Part shown: piece after piece, positions 31,282 to 42,169 of the stretch
How positions within the stretch are numbered: position 1 is the stretch's first letter
Layout of the letters: each line of letters starts with the position of its first letter
NCBI RefSeq assembly: GCF_030052815.1
Contig: NC_079495.1
Coordinates: forward strand, 54,786,773 to 54,850,772
Direction: 5' to 3'
Origin: Hevea brasiliensis
Lineage: Eukaryota > Streptophyta > Magnoliopsida > Malpighiales > Euphorbiaceae
Length of the DNA: 64,000 nt
Program-made: the position numbers and the translations under genes
The notes under the pieces: model-generated
Told to the model about the DNA's origin: nothing
Databases searched by the model: none
Seen by the model: the letters and a program-made list of their open reading frames with translations, nothing else

Positions 31282-31864
31282 TAGGTATTGAAGAGTTGGA
31301 CAGAGGGCCCGGTAGACCACAGATTGGGTAAGGCCATTCACAGTTCTGCATAGTGTCCGTGTCACCTCACCTTCCACAGGTCATTGGTAGGACACTAGAT
31401 TTCATTTTGATATTTTGTAACTAATTTCTATTTTCTCATATGTATTTGAACTTATGTAATAAATTTCGATATTCATGTAAATAATGAAAATTGTATTTGT
31501 GAATGGAAGAGTGGATGTCTATTTATGACTTGTACATGATTAATAAATGAGATGATGATTGAGAACTGAAATTGATAATTGTTGAGATTTTGATAAATGG
31601 AGTTGAGATGATTGAATATGAATATAGGAAGTATTTTTCACAGGTTCCGAAGAACTGTTTTCTCCATTTTTAGCCGGTACTCCACCGGATTTTCTTTAAA
31701 ATTTTTGGAACCTCAAATAAATTACAATTTCAATAAATGAATTATATTTCGCAAGTTATATTCAAAACTACGATAAAAATGAATTAAGATAAAAATAGAG
31801 TGCTCTGGCACACTGAGTGGCATAACTTGCTCGGCTACACTGTGGTCGGGTAAGGGGTGTCACA

Positions 31865-31972
31865 GGTTCAATCCTTTACCTAGCCCCTAATGCTCAAAAT
31901 CTCAGGCACATCCATTATAGACTTATCTTGCATTAGTTAAGTTGATCCCATTGGGCCAGTAAACATGCAAAT
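31865..31972 (+). other. Unassigned 108 bp between D and G
   Basis: This stretch shows no LTR, pol or tandem repeat relation to anything else in the window. It contains no open frame of note. It may be original DNA flanking D, or part of an older element. The last five bases, CAAAT (31968-31972), would be G's left target duplication; the right copy lies outside the window. Confidence 0.5.
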
Positions 31973-34900
31973 TGTAACATCCTCACTTTAGCTAGTCCGC
32001 ACAGTCTACTGTTCCGGTGACCAATATCGGTCCGGGTAGCTAGAATGTTTGAAATTTTAAATAGACTAGAGTGAGGAGTTATAAAGAAACTAAATAATGC
32101 TCATAACAATCAAGGAAAATTTATAAGAACGAAATATATTAAGGTAAAACTAGCTGAAACCCCAGTGATCAGTAACCCGAAGAGGAAGTGATGGTGAAGG
32201 CCGTTAACAACCCTAAACCCGGGGGAAAAATTATAAAATAATTTTTGAGACTCCAAAGAAGGGTCATTGAAGTTCTTATGGCATTCGAATGCCAAGAAAA
32301 TACTTAGAAAAATTTTCTATCGGTACACACAATTTTGGCTCGTTAAGCTAAACGGAGGGCATTTTGGTCATTTCGTCTTCAGAGATGATTTTTGGCCAAC
32401 TCGTCCAGTTAAATAAATAATTTATATGACATAAAATATGAATAAATATTGTTAAAAATTTAATTGAAATTAAATAGAGAAGAAAAGGATAAAAAAATAA
32501 AAGAAATTAGAATTTTGGCATCATAATGATGTCATTAAAATTCTCCCAACCAATCCAATGTCAACACATGGCATAAGTTTATTTAAAAAGACTAAATGAG
32601 CAGAAAAATGAAGAAAAAAAATCAAAACTCTCTCTACCCTTCTTCCTTGCCGTCACCCTTCCCTCCATGGCCACTATTAGCAAGCTTTTTAAAGCTTGAT
32701 TTTCATGGCTTTTACCCAACTAAACCCTATATTCCCAATGCAAAAAAGTGTTCTTACATCTTGGTGAGTCTTTTGGGAGCAAAAAGAAAAGAAAAAAAAA
32801 GAACCTTAGTTAGTGGGAATTTCACTCCATTAGAGGTTTGTGACCTAACCTTGATTTTCACTTTAAATTCATGTTAAAGGACTATGAATGAGTGCAAATT
32901 ACAAAGAAATTTATTAAATACCATTTGTATGCCATCCTATAATTTCAGCAGCCTTGGCTGGGGTAAGATTGTGATGATTTTTATGGACTTAAAATGGTAG
33001 TATGGCTGCCCTTAATATGCATCTCTTAAGTGGAGTGCTGAAATGCAAATGATAATGCATGGTTTGTGATGTTTGAGTTAGGGTTTGGGATGAAATTGAG
33101 ACTTTGATCATATGATGATGAAAGTAGGTTTTAATAGTCAATTAGTGACCATTTGGTTTTGTTTGAATAAAAAATGAAGTGGGTTGTGTAGTGGGATTTG
33201 AGTTTGGTGTGGCTGCCCTTGGTGACCTGCAAGACTGGGCATGAGTCCAGCAGGTTTGGGCAGTAATAACTGGAGTTGTAGAGGTTCAATTGGTGAAAGG
33301 CCAATTGGACATGAAACTAGACACATAATGGCACAACTTTGGTGAAGAAACCATGCCCAGAAAATCAAACCAAGTTGACCTAAAGATTGCCCTAATCTGG
33401 GTGACCTGCATTTTGCCTGGGTAAAATGACTAAATGAACAGTGTTCAGTCATTTGGTCATAACTCAGTGTAGAAAGGTCCAATTGACCTGAAATTTTACC
33501 AGAAACAAGCTGAGATATAGACTACAACTTTCTTGAAGAAACCTAACCCAAATTATGACCATAACCTATTCAAAAAGTGACTTGCAGTCACTGCTCAAAA
33601 TACTGTAGATTTGGTCAGTCCAAAAATTCTAGAAAATTTATAATCCGGCTAGTTGTGGTTTTTAGGCCATAACTTTGGCTACAAAACTCCAAATGGAGTG
33701 ATTCAAAAAAGGAAATATAACTAGACAAAATAAGGAACAACTTTCATGTTGATCATTTTGCCAAATTCTCACTGCAAAAATGACTAATAGAATAGTAAAC
33801 ACAAAGCTTGAAAACTGAAAATTTTGAACAATTAACATTAAGCTTAGAAATGGTATTGGCAACTAATACCAATAATTTTAGAATGAAAAATGTTGTATGT
33901 TGGGAGTATTAAAACTAATGTACCTATTGTCGATGTAAAAGTCAACATTTTTTTGACTAATGAATTGAATAGTAACACCAAAACTTGAATTTCAAGAATT
34001 GTGAAACTTAAAAGTGTAATATGCCCTAGTATACCTAGCAAGATTGGTTTAGATAGGTTGGCATGCCAATAGGGTTCTATTAGCAGTACTGCATATGGCT
34101 TCATGCCATTCTGTGTTTAATGGCCTCCCATGCCATTCTGTGATAAAATAGCCTTTGGCTATGGTAATTGAGTTATTATACTTGAATTATATCCTTGATG
34201 ATTATTACAGCTTAGTAGCTGTTCTGTTGCACACCGAGAGACACAATGTGACCGATGGTGTGATGTTCTGAGGTACTTCGTACCCAGTGCCAGTTTACCC
34301 ATTTATCCAGTCCAGTCGACTACTAAGGGTTACTCGGGTAGTGATAATGAATCTTACAAATTATTAATCAAATTATACTGCAATAAATACTAGGAATTAA
34401 GTCTACAAAAAAATGTAAACATACATTATGCATATTTACTTTATTTTAGTTATTTTATTTTATATTGTCACCACTAAGTAGAATTGCTTAGCGCGTCGCT
34501 TTTGCCATGCGCAAGTACTGGAGACATAGCTGGAGAGCCCAGCAGACATCAGACCGGGTGAACTTTCAGAACTGCATACTGAGTCTAGAGTCACCTCATA
34601 TTTGCAGTGCTCTTGGTAGGACATTAGGACTTTGGGTGGCATTTTGTATTTTGCATTTTGTATTAGTTTGGGATTGTAACTATAAACTCTTGAAATTATG
34701 TGATAATATAAAGATATGAAATTTCATGTTATTGAAATTTTCTGTATATTATGTTGAAAAATGAAATGTTGAGAAATATTTATGAATGTGCTTCAAGTGA
34801 TGATGTGAATAGAAAAATTCTGAAAATAGTAGTGAGATTTTGAAATTGAGTTAAGATGTGTGTATAATGGAGTTCTGGATTTAGAAATTATATTGGAAGT

Positions 34901-35115
34901 GTCTTTTAAACAGGTTCAAAAGAACTGTTTTTCCAATTTATAGCCAGCACTCTGCCGGATTTTCTATAAAAATTATGAAAAAATTCAGATTTATCAAAAA
35001 TTATAAATAAATGAATTAAAAGGGATAAATTGTAATGAAAATATGAATTGGTGCTCCGGCACACTGAGTGGCATATCTTACTCGGCTACACTGTAGACGG
35101 GTAAGGGGTGTCACA
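31973..35115 (+). repeat. 5' LTR of element G (3.1 kb)
   Basis: Starts TGTAACATCCTCACTTTAGC and ends GGTGTCACA; 63679-64000 repeats its start. It is a diverged subfamily of the B/D/E/F LTRs. It has the ATCATAATGAT palindrome (about 32519-32532), stems CTAAG/CTTAG (34474-34491) and GCGC/GCGC (34491-34512), the conserved CTCCAAATGGAG block (about 33690), and an antisense open frame (33138-33482). Confidence 0.9.
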
Positions 35116-35120
35116 TTTAG

Positions 35121-35132
35121 TGGTATCAGAGC
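35121..35132 (+). other. Primer binding site, element G
   Basis: TGGTATCAGAGC, 5 bp after the LTR end; initiator tRNA-Met type. Confidence 0.88.
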
Positions 35133-35243
35133 ATCGGTTTAGGCGTTTCTTGGCCTAGATAGAGTGCATACCATTGCATTGCATTTGTGAGTGTTGAGGT
35201 GACACTGAAGCAGATTTGTTTGTTTTATTATTTTGATTAGGAT

Positions 35244-36310
35244 ATGGATCCTGCTTCTTAAAGAGCAGTTGATGAAGAGGTGGAGAGTCGGGCTCCACCA
35301 AGGGGAGAATCTGGGGGTAAGGGAGAATTTGCTCCACCAGCAGCTGAGGCACCTGCCCAACCTCAGTTTCTACTATTTTAGCAAATGATTGAATTCTACC
35401 GGCAAATGATGGGGGCAATTCCACCACCATAACCACAGTTACAACCTCCACCAGCAACACAGAAGTCCCATTTGGAGAAACTGCGAAAACATGGGGCTGT
35501 GGATTTCTTTGGGAAAAGGGAGGATGATCCCATGATAGCAGAAAACTGGTTGGATAGAACAATCAGAGTGCTGAAACAGCTAAATTGCACCACCAAGCAG
35601 AACCTGGAGGGTGCTGTGTCCCTACTTCAGGATGATGCATATCAGTGGTAGGACACAGTAACCAGTGAGGTGCAACCGGAACGGATCACCTGGGAATTCT
35701 TCCTCATAGAGTTTAGGAAGAAATATGTTAGCAAAGTGTATTTAGAAGAGCAAAGAAGAGAATTTATCAGTCTGAGACAGAGACAATTATCAGTGGTAGA
35801 GTATGAGCATGAGTTTGTCAGACTGAGCCGGTATGGGAGGGAGATAGTCCCTACAGAGGCAGAGAGGTGCAGAAGGTTTGAAGAAGGGCTGAATGACAAT
35901 ATCAAAGTTATGATAATAGCATTGGAGATTACAGATTTCGCTAAATTTGTAGATGCTGCATCAAAAGTAGAAAGAGTTCGAATAAATGAGCAAACTAGAA
36001 GGGAAAGACAGCAGAAGAGGGGTCCAAGTCAGTCCAGTACATTTTCTGCTCCCAGTAAGAAGAGTAAAGGTCCTCCTGCTCAGGGTTCAAGACAACCACG
36101 AGTCGTGGTCACCCCAAGGGCCTGCACCACGATTCACACCTAGGAGAGGCCATCCACACCATCGGTGGCGGCTCTCGGGGGCGGTGTTTAGGGACCAGCC
36201 CCGGCATCTTACGCACAAGATCGCTGAAGTGGCATAAGGGGGATTTTTGGCAAGTGACCAGTGCATGCTTACGGTGTGGATCTACAGAACATCAGATCAA
36301 GAATTGTCCA
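35244..36310 (+). pseudogene. gag: gag of element G
   Basis: ATG at 35244 (MDPAS, then TAA at 35259). The capsid region is readable: VDFFGKREDDPMIAENWLDR, LLQDDAYQW, EFFLIEFRKKYV and LRQRQLSVVEYEHEFVRLSR. A clean stretch without stops runs 35670-36143. Stops inside are TAA 35259, TAG 35379, TAA 35430 and TAG 35649, each one transition from CAA/CAG or TGG. A shift near 36110 precedes the CCHC knuckle C-L-R-C-GSTE-H-QIKN-C (36266-36307). Gag would form the particle and bind RNA. Confidence 0.87.
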
Positions 36311-36688
36311 AAGAGGACTACTACAGTCGCTCTAACACAAGCTGACAAACCTGCTCCTGCACCAGAAAAGGGTAGGAAGCCCGGTAAATCTGAGGCAGCT
36401 GGTCCATCACTGAGGCCTGCATCTGAGTCAGCTGAAAGGCTAGAGACTAGAGTACCTACCAGGGCCTATGCCATCAGAGCTCAGGAGGAGCAAGATGCCC
36501 CGGATGTCATCAGGGGTACGTTCTCCCTCTACAACACTTTTGTGCATGCATTGGTCGATCCAGGATCCACTCATTCCTACATTTGTATCAAACTACCCAT
36601 AGAGAGGGGAGTTCCAGTAGAGGAGAGTGATCAAGACATTCTGGTCACAAATCCACTAGGCCACAGTGTGATAGTGAATAAGGTGTAT
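36311..36688 (+). pseudogene. Protease of element G, N-terminal part, cut by element F
   Basis: After a proline/alanine-rich linker (ADKPAPAPEKGRK...), the protease starts: DVIRGTFSLYNTFVHALVDPGSTHSYI, with the D-P-G-S active site at 36557-36568, then DILVTNPLGHSVIVNKVY. F inserts after VY. The frame resumes at 56417 with [12 protein letters not shown], exactly as in F's own uninterrupted copy. Confidence 0.9.
36684..36688 (+). other. Left target-site duplication of element F (TGTAT)
   Basis: TGTAT at 36684-36688 and 56412-56416 flank element F. Confidence 0.92.
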
Positions 36689-39600
36689 TGTGACACCCCT
36701 TACCCGTCTACAGTATATTCGAGTAAGATATGTCACACAGTGTACCGGAACACTATATTTTATCTCAATTATTTTTTTTCATTCTTCCTTAATTTATTTT
36801 TATCATAGTTATGAAGTACAATATATTTCATTTAAGTCATTTATTGAAATTATAATTTATTTGAGGTTCTGCAAATTTTATAAAAAATTCGGCAGAGTGC
36901 CGGCTAAAAATGGAGAAAACAGTTCTTCGAAACCTGTGAAAAACACTTCCAATAATCATTTCCAATCATTCTCAAACTCCAATAACCATCAACATGGTCT
37001 TAATATTTTTCAACAATATTTGCATTTCTCATTCATTCATTTCACATAATATTCATATACAAGTCATAAATAAATACTCAATGTTCCATTCATAAACACA
37101 ATTTCCACTATTTACATTAATATCAAAATACATTACATAAGTCTTATTATACATGAGAAAATAAAAGTTTGATTACATAATACCAAAATGAAACCTAGTG
37201 TCCTACTAATGCACTGAAGACAGTGAGGTGACATGGATACTATGCAGAGCTGCAGATGGTCTCACCCAGTCTGTGGTCTACTGGGCTCTCCGTCGGTCTC
37301 TCGAAAACCTACGCATGGCAAAAAGCAACGTGCTAAGCAATAATGCTTAGTGGTGCCAATAATAAAATAAAAAGAAATAATAGAAAATAAATATACAGTG
37401 CATGTTCTGATGTCTTATGTAAACAATTTTTCGATCATTATTGGTAATCTTATTTATTTTGTATTTGTTATAATCATAATTTCATTAAATTTATCCACTT
37501 CCATTTTTAATTGCCCAAGTAACCTATAATGGATGACTGGATTGGATAAACTGGTAAACTGGCACTGGGTATCAAGTACCTTAGGCCGTCACACCATCGG
37601 TCACATATGTATCTCCCGGTGTGTAACAGAACAGCTAATAAGCTGTAATAACATTAGCAACAAGGCCAAGTCTCAACACAATGTCAAAATGGCTAAAAGC
37701 CATAAAATCACAGAATGGCATAATGCCATGTGCAGTATTGCTAACTGAACCCAATTGGCATGCCAACCTATCCACACCAATCTTACTAGGTGTACTAGGG
37801 CATGTTACACTTTTAAATTGTACAATTCTTGAAATTTAAGTTTAGGTGTTACTATTCATTTCATTAGTCAACTAAAATGTTGAATTTTGCATAGAAAATA
37901 GGTACATTGGTTCTAATACTCCCAACATACCACATTTTGCATTCTAAAATTGTTGGTATTGGTTGCCAATACCATTTCTAAGCTTAGTGCTAGTTGTTCA
38001 AAATTTTCAGATTTCAAGCCTTGTGTTTACTGTTCCATTGGTCATTTTTACAGTAGGAATTTGGCAAAATTGTCTTCATAAAAGTTGTTCCTTATTTTGT
38101 CTAGTTACATTTCCTTTTTTGAATCACTCCATTTGGAGTTTTTTAACTCAATTTATGGCCCAAAAACTACAACTGGCCGGATTGTAATTTTTCCAGAATT
38201 TCTGGACTTACCAAATCTACTGTAATTGGAACAGTGACTGCAACTCACTTTTTGAATATGTTCTGGTCATAATTTGGCTTAGCTTTCTTCATGAAAGTTG
38301 TATATCTATATCTTAGCTTATTTCTGGTAAAATTTCAGGTCAATTGGACCTTTCTACACTGAGTTATGGCCAAATGACTAAACACTATTCATTTAGTCAT
38401 TTTGCCCAGGCAGAATGCAGGTAACCCGAATTAGGGCAAGCTTTTGGTCAACTTGGTTTGGTTTTCTAGACATGGTTTCTTTACCAAAGTTGTGTCATTG
38501 TGTGTCTAGTTTCATGTCCAATTGGCCTTGCACCAATTGAACCTCTATAATTCAAGTTATTGCTGCACAAACCTGCTGGACTCATGCCTAGCCTGCAGGT
38601 CACCAAGGGCAGCCACACCAACTTCATAAACCACTACATAAACCACTTCATTTCTCATTCACACATAACCAAATGGTCATTAATTGACCATTAAAACTTA
38701 CTTTCACCATTAAATGATCAGCATCTCAATTCTGGGTCCAAACCCTAGCTCTACCATTTCAATTTTTCAAACACATACAATCAATGGATCAATTCATACT
38801 CCTAATGATGCATATACAAGATTAAAGAATTAATTGACACTAACCTTTGTTGGAGAGTTTCCCTAGCTTAGAAAACATCTTGATTTTTCTTTCTTTTTAC
38901 TGCCCAAAGCTTCCTCAAGGTGCTAGGTTAATTTTTTGTGAAGAAGGCTAGGGTTTTGGAGTGAGATTTGGTGAGGTTGGGAGCATGGGTGAACTTTAAT
39001 GGAGTTTTTCTTTCTCTCTCTCTCTTTCCACGTTTTTGGTTGCCCCAAAGGTTGAAGAAGCAACTAATTTTTCTTTCTTTTTTTCTGCCCATTAAGTCAT
39101 TTTAAATAAGTTAATGCCATGTGTCAAAGTTTGATTGGGTGGGAGGATTTTTAATAACATCATAATGATGTCATAATTCCAATTCTTTAATTTTCTTTCC
39201 TTTTCTTGTCTACTAAATTTCAATTTAATTTTTAGCAATATTTATTCACATTTTATATCATAATAATTATTTACTTAACTGGACAAGTCGGCCAAAAATC
39301 ATCTCTGAAGATAAAATGACCAAAATGCCCTTCGTTTGGCTTAACAGACTAAAATTGTCTGTACTGATTTAAAAATTTTTCTAAACCTTTTCTTAGCATT
39401 CTAATGCCATAGAAACCTCAAAGACCCTTCTCTAGAGTCTCAAAAATTATGTTATGAATTTTCTCTCGGGTCTAGGGCTCCTAGTTGTGAGAACCGCAAC
39501 TTCCCACTAGGTTACCCATCGCTAAGGCACCGACTCATTTAACTTGGTTGTATTTTATTTCCAAAATTTTTCCTAAATTTTTCTTATTAATATTTGAGTT

Positions 39601-39713
39601 AATTATGGTTCCTCACTTTATTTTAAATATTTTCCAGACATTCTAGCTGTCCGGACCGACACTGGTTACCGGAACAGTAGAATGTACGGAGTTGCTACAG
39701 GGAGGGTGTTATA
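36689..39713 (-). repeat. 3' LTR of element F
   Basis: 3025 bp, matching 53388-56411. The LTR start reads TATAACACC instead of TGTAACACC (G to A at the second base). Contains stem CTAAGC/GCTTAG near 37333-37350, a CT microsatellite near 39010-39025, and the ATCATAATGATGTCA palindrome near 39160. No gene is supported. Confidence 0.92.
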
Positions 39714-39715
39714 AC

Positions 39716-39728
39716 TCTTCCCCTCTAA
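39716..39728 (-). other. Polypurine tract, element F
   Basis: Minus-strand AGAGGGGAAGAG directly upstream of the 3' LTR. Confidence 0.85.
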
Positions 39729-39734
39729 TTTAAA

Positions 39735-40483
39735 TTTCGTCCTCAAATTTTACGTGATGATAGTTAAGGGAACTGTTGCCTCATCGTCTCTTCACTTTCC
39801 CAAGTTGCCTCCTCGGTGTTGTGGTGCCTCCAAAGCACTTTCACCAGTGGAATATGCTTATTCCTCAACTCTTTCACTTCCTGAGCCAGGATCCGTATGG
39901 GTTCTTCTTCATATGTCAAATCCAGTTGTACTTCAATTTCTTCCATGGAAATGACATGTGAAGGATCTAAGCGGTATCTTCTTAGCATAGATATGTGGAA
40001 CACATTGTGGACCTTGTCCAGCTCTGGTGGTAAAGCTAGCCTATAGGCCACTGGACCCACACGTTCAATGACTTCATATGGGCCAATGAACCTAGGGCTT
40101 AACTTATCTTTTCTTCCAAACCTCAGTACCTTCTTCCATGGTGACACCTTGAGGAACACTTTGTTGCCAACCGCATATTCTATTTCTTTCCTCTTTAGGT
40201 CGGCATAAGATTTCTGTCTGTCTGAGGCAACCTTCATATTGGCTTTGATTAGTTTTTCTTTCTCCTCAGTCTGTTTCACCAAGTCTGGCCCTACCAGTTT
40301 ATCTTCATCCAATTCAGTCCAGCAGACTAGAGTTCTACATTTCCTCCCATACAATGCTTCATACGGGGCCGTTTGGATGCTAGATTGGTAGCTATTGTTG
40401 TATGCAAATTCTGCCAGTGGAAGGTATCTATCCCAACTTCCCTCAAACTCAATGACACAACTCCTCAGCATATCCTCAAGGAC
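39735..40483 (-). pseudogene. Integrase C-terminus and chromodomain of element F
   Basis: Reads from [30 protein letters not shown] (second exon-like part, from 40483) through YEALYGRKCRTLVCW, KRKEIEYAVGNKVFLKVSPWKK, GPYEVIERVGPVAYRLALP and NVFHISMLRRYR to the chromodomain end VKELRNKHIPLVKVLWRHHNTEEATWE (about 39800-39880). It is open for over 230 codons, with a single TAA at 39761-39763 near the end (QQFP then stop), then SRKI-GRNLN. Chromodomain predicted to recognise histone marks. Confidence 0.9.
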
Positions 40484-40558
40484 CTGACATATATTTCATG
40501 TTATTATTATCATTTCATTTCAATATTTGTATTAGTTCAATTGGTTTCAATTGTTTAC
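40484..40558 (-). other. Intron-like insert in integrase of F (75 nt)
   Basis: On the minus strand: GTAATCCAA|GTAAACAATTG ... ATATGTCAG|GTCCTTGAGG. Removing it joins VIQ to VLEDML in frame, equal to the uninterrupted VIQILEDML of element C. In-frame reading would hit TGA at the fourth codon. AT-rich, canonical GT and AG. Confidence 0.8.
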
Positions 40559-41605
40559 TTGGATTACTCTTTCTGATTGCTCATCCGTCTGAGGATGGAA
40601 AGCTGTGCTGAAGTGGAGTTGTGTACCCAAGGATTCATGCAACTTCTTCCAAAATCTCGATGTAAACCTTGGGTCTCGATCAGATATGATTGAAAGTGGG
40701 ATTCTATGCAGTCTAACTATCTCACTGATATACAATTCTGCTAACTTCTCTAGTGAGTAGTCAGCCCTAACTGGCAGAAAGTGTGCTGACTTCATTAATC
40801 TATCTACTATCACCCATACTGCATCATGCTTCTTTTGGGTGAGAGGTAGACTACATACAAAATCCATGGTGACCCGATCCCATTTCCATTCAGGTATACG
40901 TATAGGCTATAGCAATTCCGATGGAACTTGATGTTCTGCCTTGACTTACTAATATGTCAAGCATTTAGTCACATAGTCAACTATGTCCTTCTTTATACCA
41001 GGCCACCAATACTGAAGCTTCAGATCATGATACATTTTTGTACTTCCTGAGTGCATAGCATAAACACTGGTATGTGCCTTTTTCAGAATACTGGCTTTCA
41101 ATTCCCCATTATCTGGTACATACTCTTCCTTTGTAGTACAGACACCCATCTGCTTTCACCTCATAGTCAGTTGCTTTCCCCTATGAGATTTTACTCACAG
41201 TAGTCATTAATTTCTCATCTACCTTTTGCCCATCTAAAATCTGCTGTAGTAGGTTTGGCCTCACTTGCAACTCAGCCAAAATAGATCCATCTAGAGCCAA
41301 GGATAGATGGTCATTTAATGATCTCAAAGCTGTGATGGATTTTCTGCTGAAAGCATCAGCAACTACATTTGCCTTCCCAGGATGGTAGTCAATCACACAA
41401 TCATACTCCTTCAGGAACTCAATCCATCGCCTCTGTCTAAGGTTGAGTTCCTTCTGGGTTGGCAAGTATTTTAGGCTTTTGTGGTCTATGCAAATGTAAC
41501 ACTTTTCACCATACAAGTAATGCCTCCATATCTTCAGTGCGAAGATAATTGCTGCAAGTTCTAGATCATGGATAGGGTAATTCTGTTCATGTGGCCTTAG
41601 CTGCT
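40559..41605 (-). pseudogene. RNase H end, zinc domain and integrase core of element F
   Basis: From E's left edge leftward: [42 protein letters not shown] and [17 protein letters not shown] (RNase H end), then the linker [19 protein letters not shown]. The zinc domain follows, with HTSVYAMHSGSTKMYHDLKLQYWW and CLTYQQ; the last cysteine of C-x2-C appears as Tyr. After stops near 41180 and in 40930-40950 comes the core, with [30 protein letters not shown] and [13 protein letters not shown] (E of DDE). GQ is changed to EQ. Confidence 0.88.
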
Positions 41606-41610
41606 TGGAA
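41606..41610 (+). other. Left target-site duplication of element E (TGGAA)
   Basis: TGGAA at 41606-41610 and 50437-50441 flank element E. Confidence 0.93.
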
Positions 41611-42151
41611 TGTAACACCCTCCTGGTAGCAACTCCGTACATTCTACTGTTTCGGTGATCGGTGTCGGTCCGGACAGCTAGAACGTCCGGAAAAATATTT
41701 AAACTAAATTCAGGAACCATAATTAACTCAAATATTAATAAGAAAAATTTAGTAAAAATTTTAGAAATAAAATACAACTAAGTTAAATGAGCCGTGCCCA
41801 AGCGATGGGTAACCGGAGGGAAGTTGCGGTTCTCGCAACTAGGAACCCTAGACCCGGGTAAAAATTCATAAAATAATTTTTGGGACTCCAGAGAAGGGTC
41901 ATTGAGGTTCCTATGGCATTAGAATGCCAAGAAAATAATTAGAAAAATTTTTCAATCAGTCTGCACAATTTTGACCCATTAAGCCAAACGGAGGGCATTT
42001 TGGTCATTTCGCCTTCAGAGGTGATTTTTGGCCGACTTGTCCAGTTAAGTAAATAATTATAATGATCTAAAATATGAATAAATATTGCTAAAAATTGAAT
42101 TGAAAATGAGTAGAGAAAAGAAGAAAAGAAAATGAAAGAAAATGCTAATTA

Positions 42152-42169
42152 TGACATCATATGATGTCA
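42152..42169. promoter_or_regulatory. 18-bp perfect palindrome (bZIP-like) in LTR E1
   Basis: TGACATCATATGATGTCA. It lies just upstream of CCAAT and an ATAAAA motif. TGACATCA differs by one transition from the TGACGTCA core bound by bZIP factors. Repeated at 46753-46770. Confidence 0.55.

Larger units (their letters stand above)
27640..31864 (+). mobile_element. Element D: non-autonomous LTR element with 356-bp interior
   Basis: A left LTR remnant (27640-28108), a short internal region (28109-28464) and a full right LTR (28465-31864) are present. LTR I interrupted the left LTR and its 5' part is lost. The interior has a primer site and polypurine tract but no gag or pol, so movement would depend on proteins of relatives such as F or G. 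Confidence 0.85.
28465..31864 (+). repeat. Right LTR of element D (3.4 kb)
   Basis: TGTAACACCCTCCCGG...GTGTCACA. It includes the interrupted palindrome TGACAT...TGATGTCA (29001-29018), CCAAT and ATAAAAG upstream of a CTTCTTCTTC tract, four ~200-bp modules (near 29754, 29940, 30128 and 30335), a 20-21-bp minisatellite (30780-30839), and the double stem-loop (31245-31281). No coding sequence is supported; an antisense open frame lies at 29634-29918. Confidence 0.88.

Noticed and set aside
36684..37049. Possible continuation of G's protease frame into 36690-37049
   Set aside because: The frame crosses into the inverted LTR of F at 36689; the true protease resumes at 56417.
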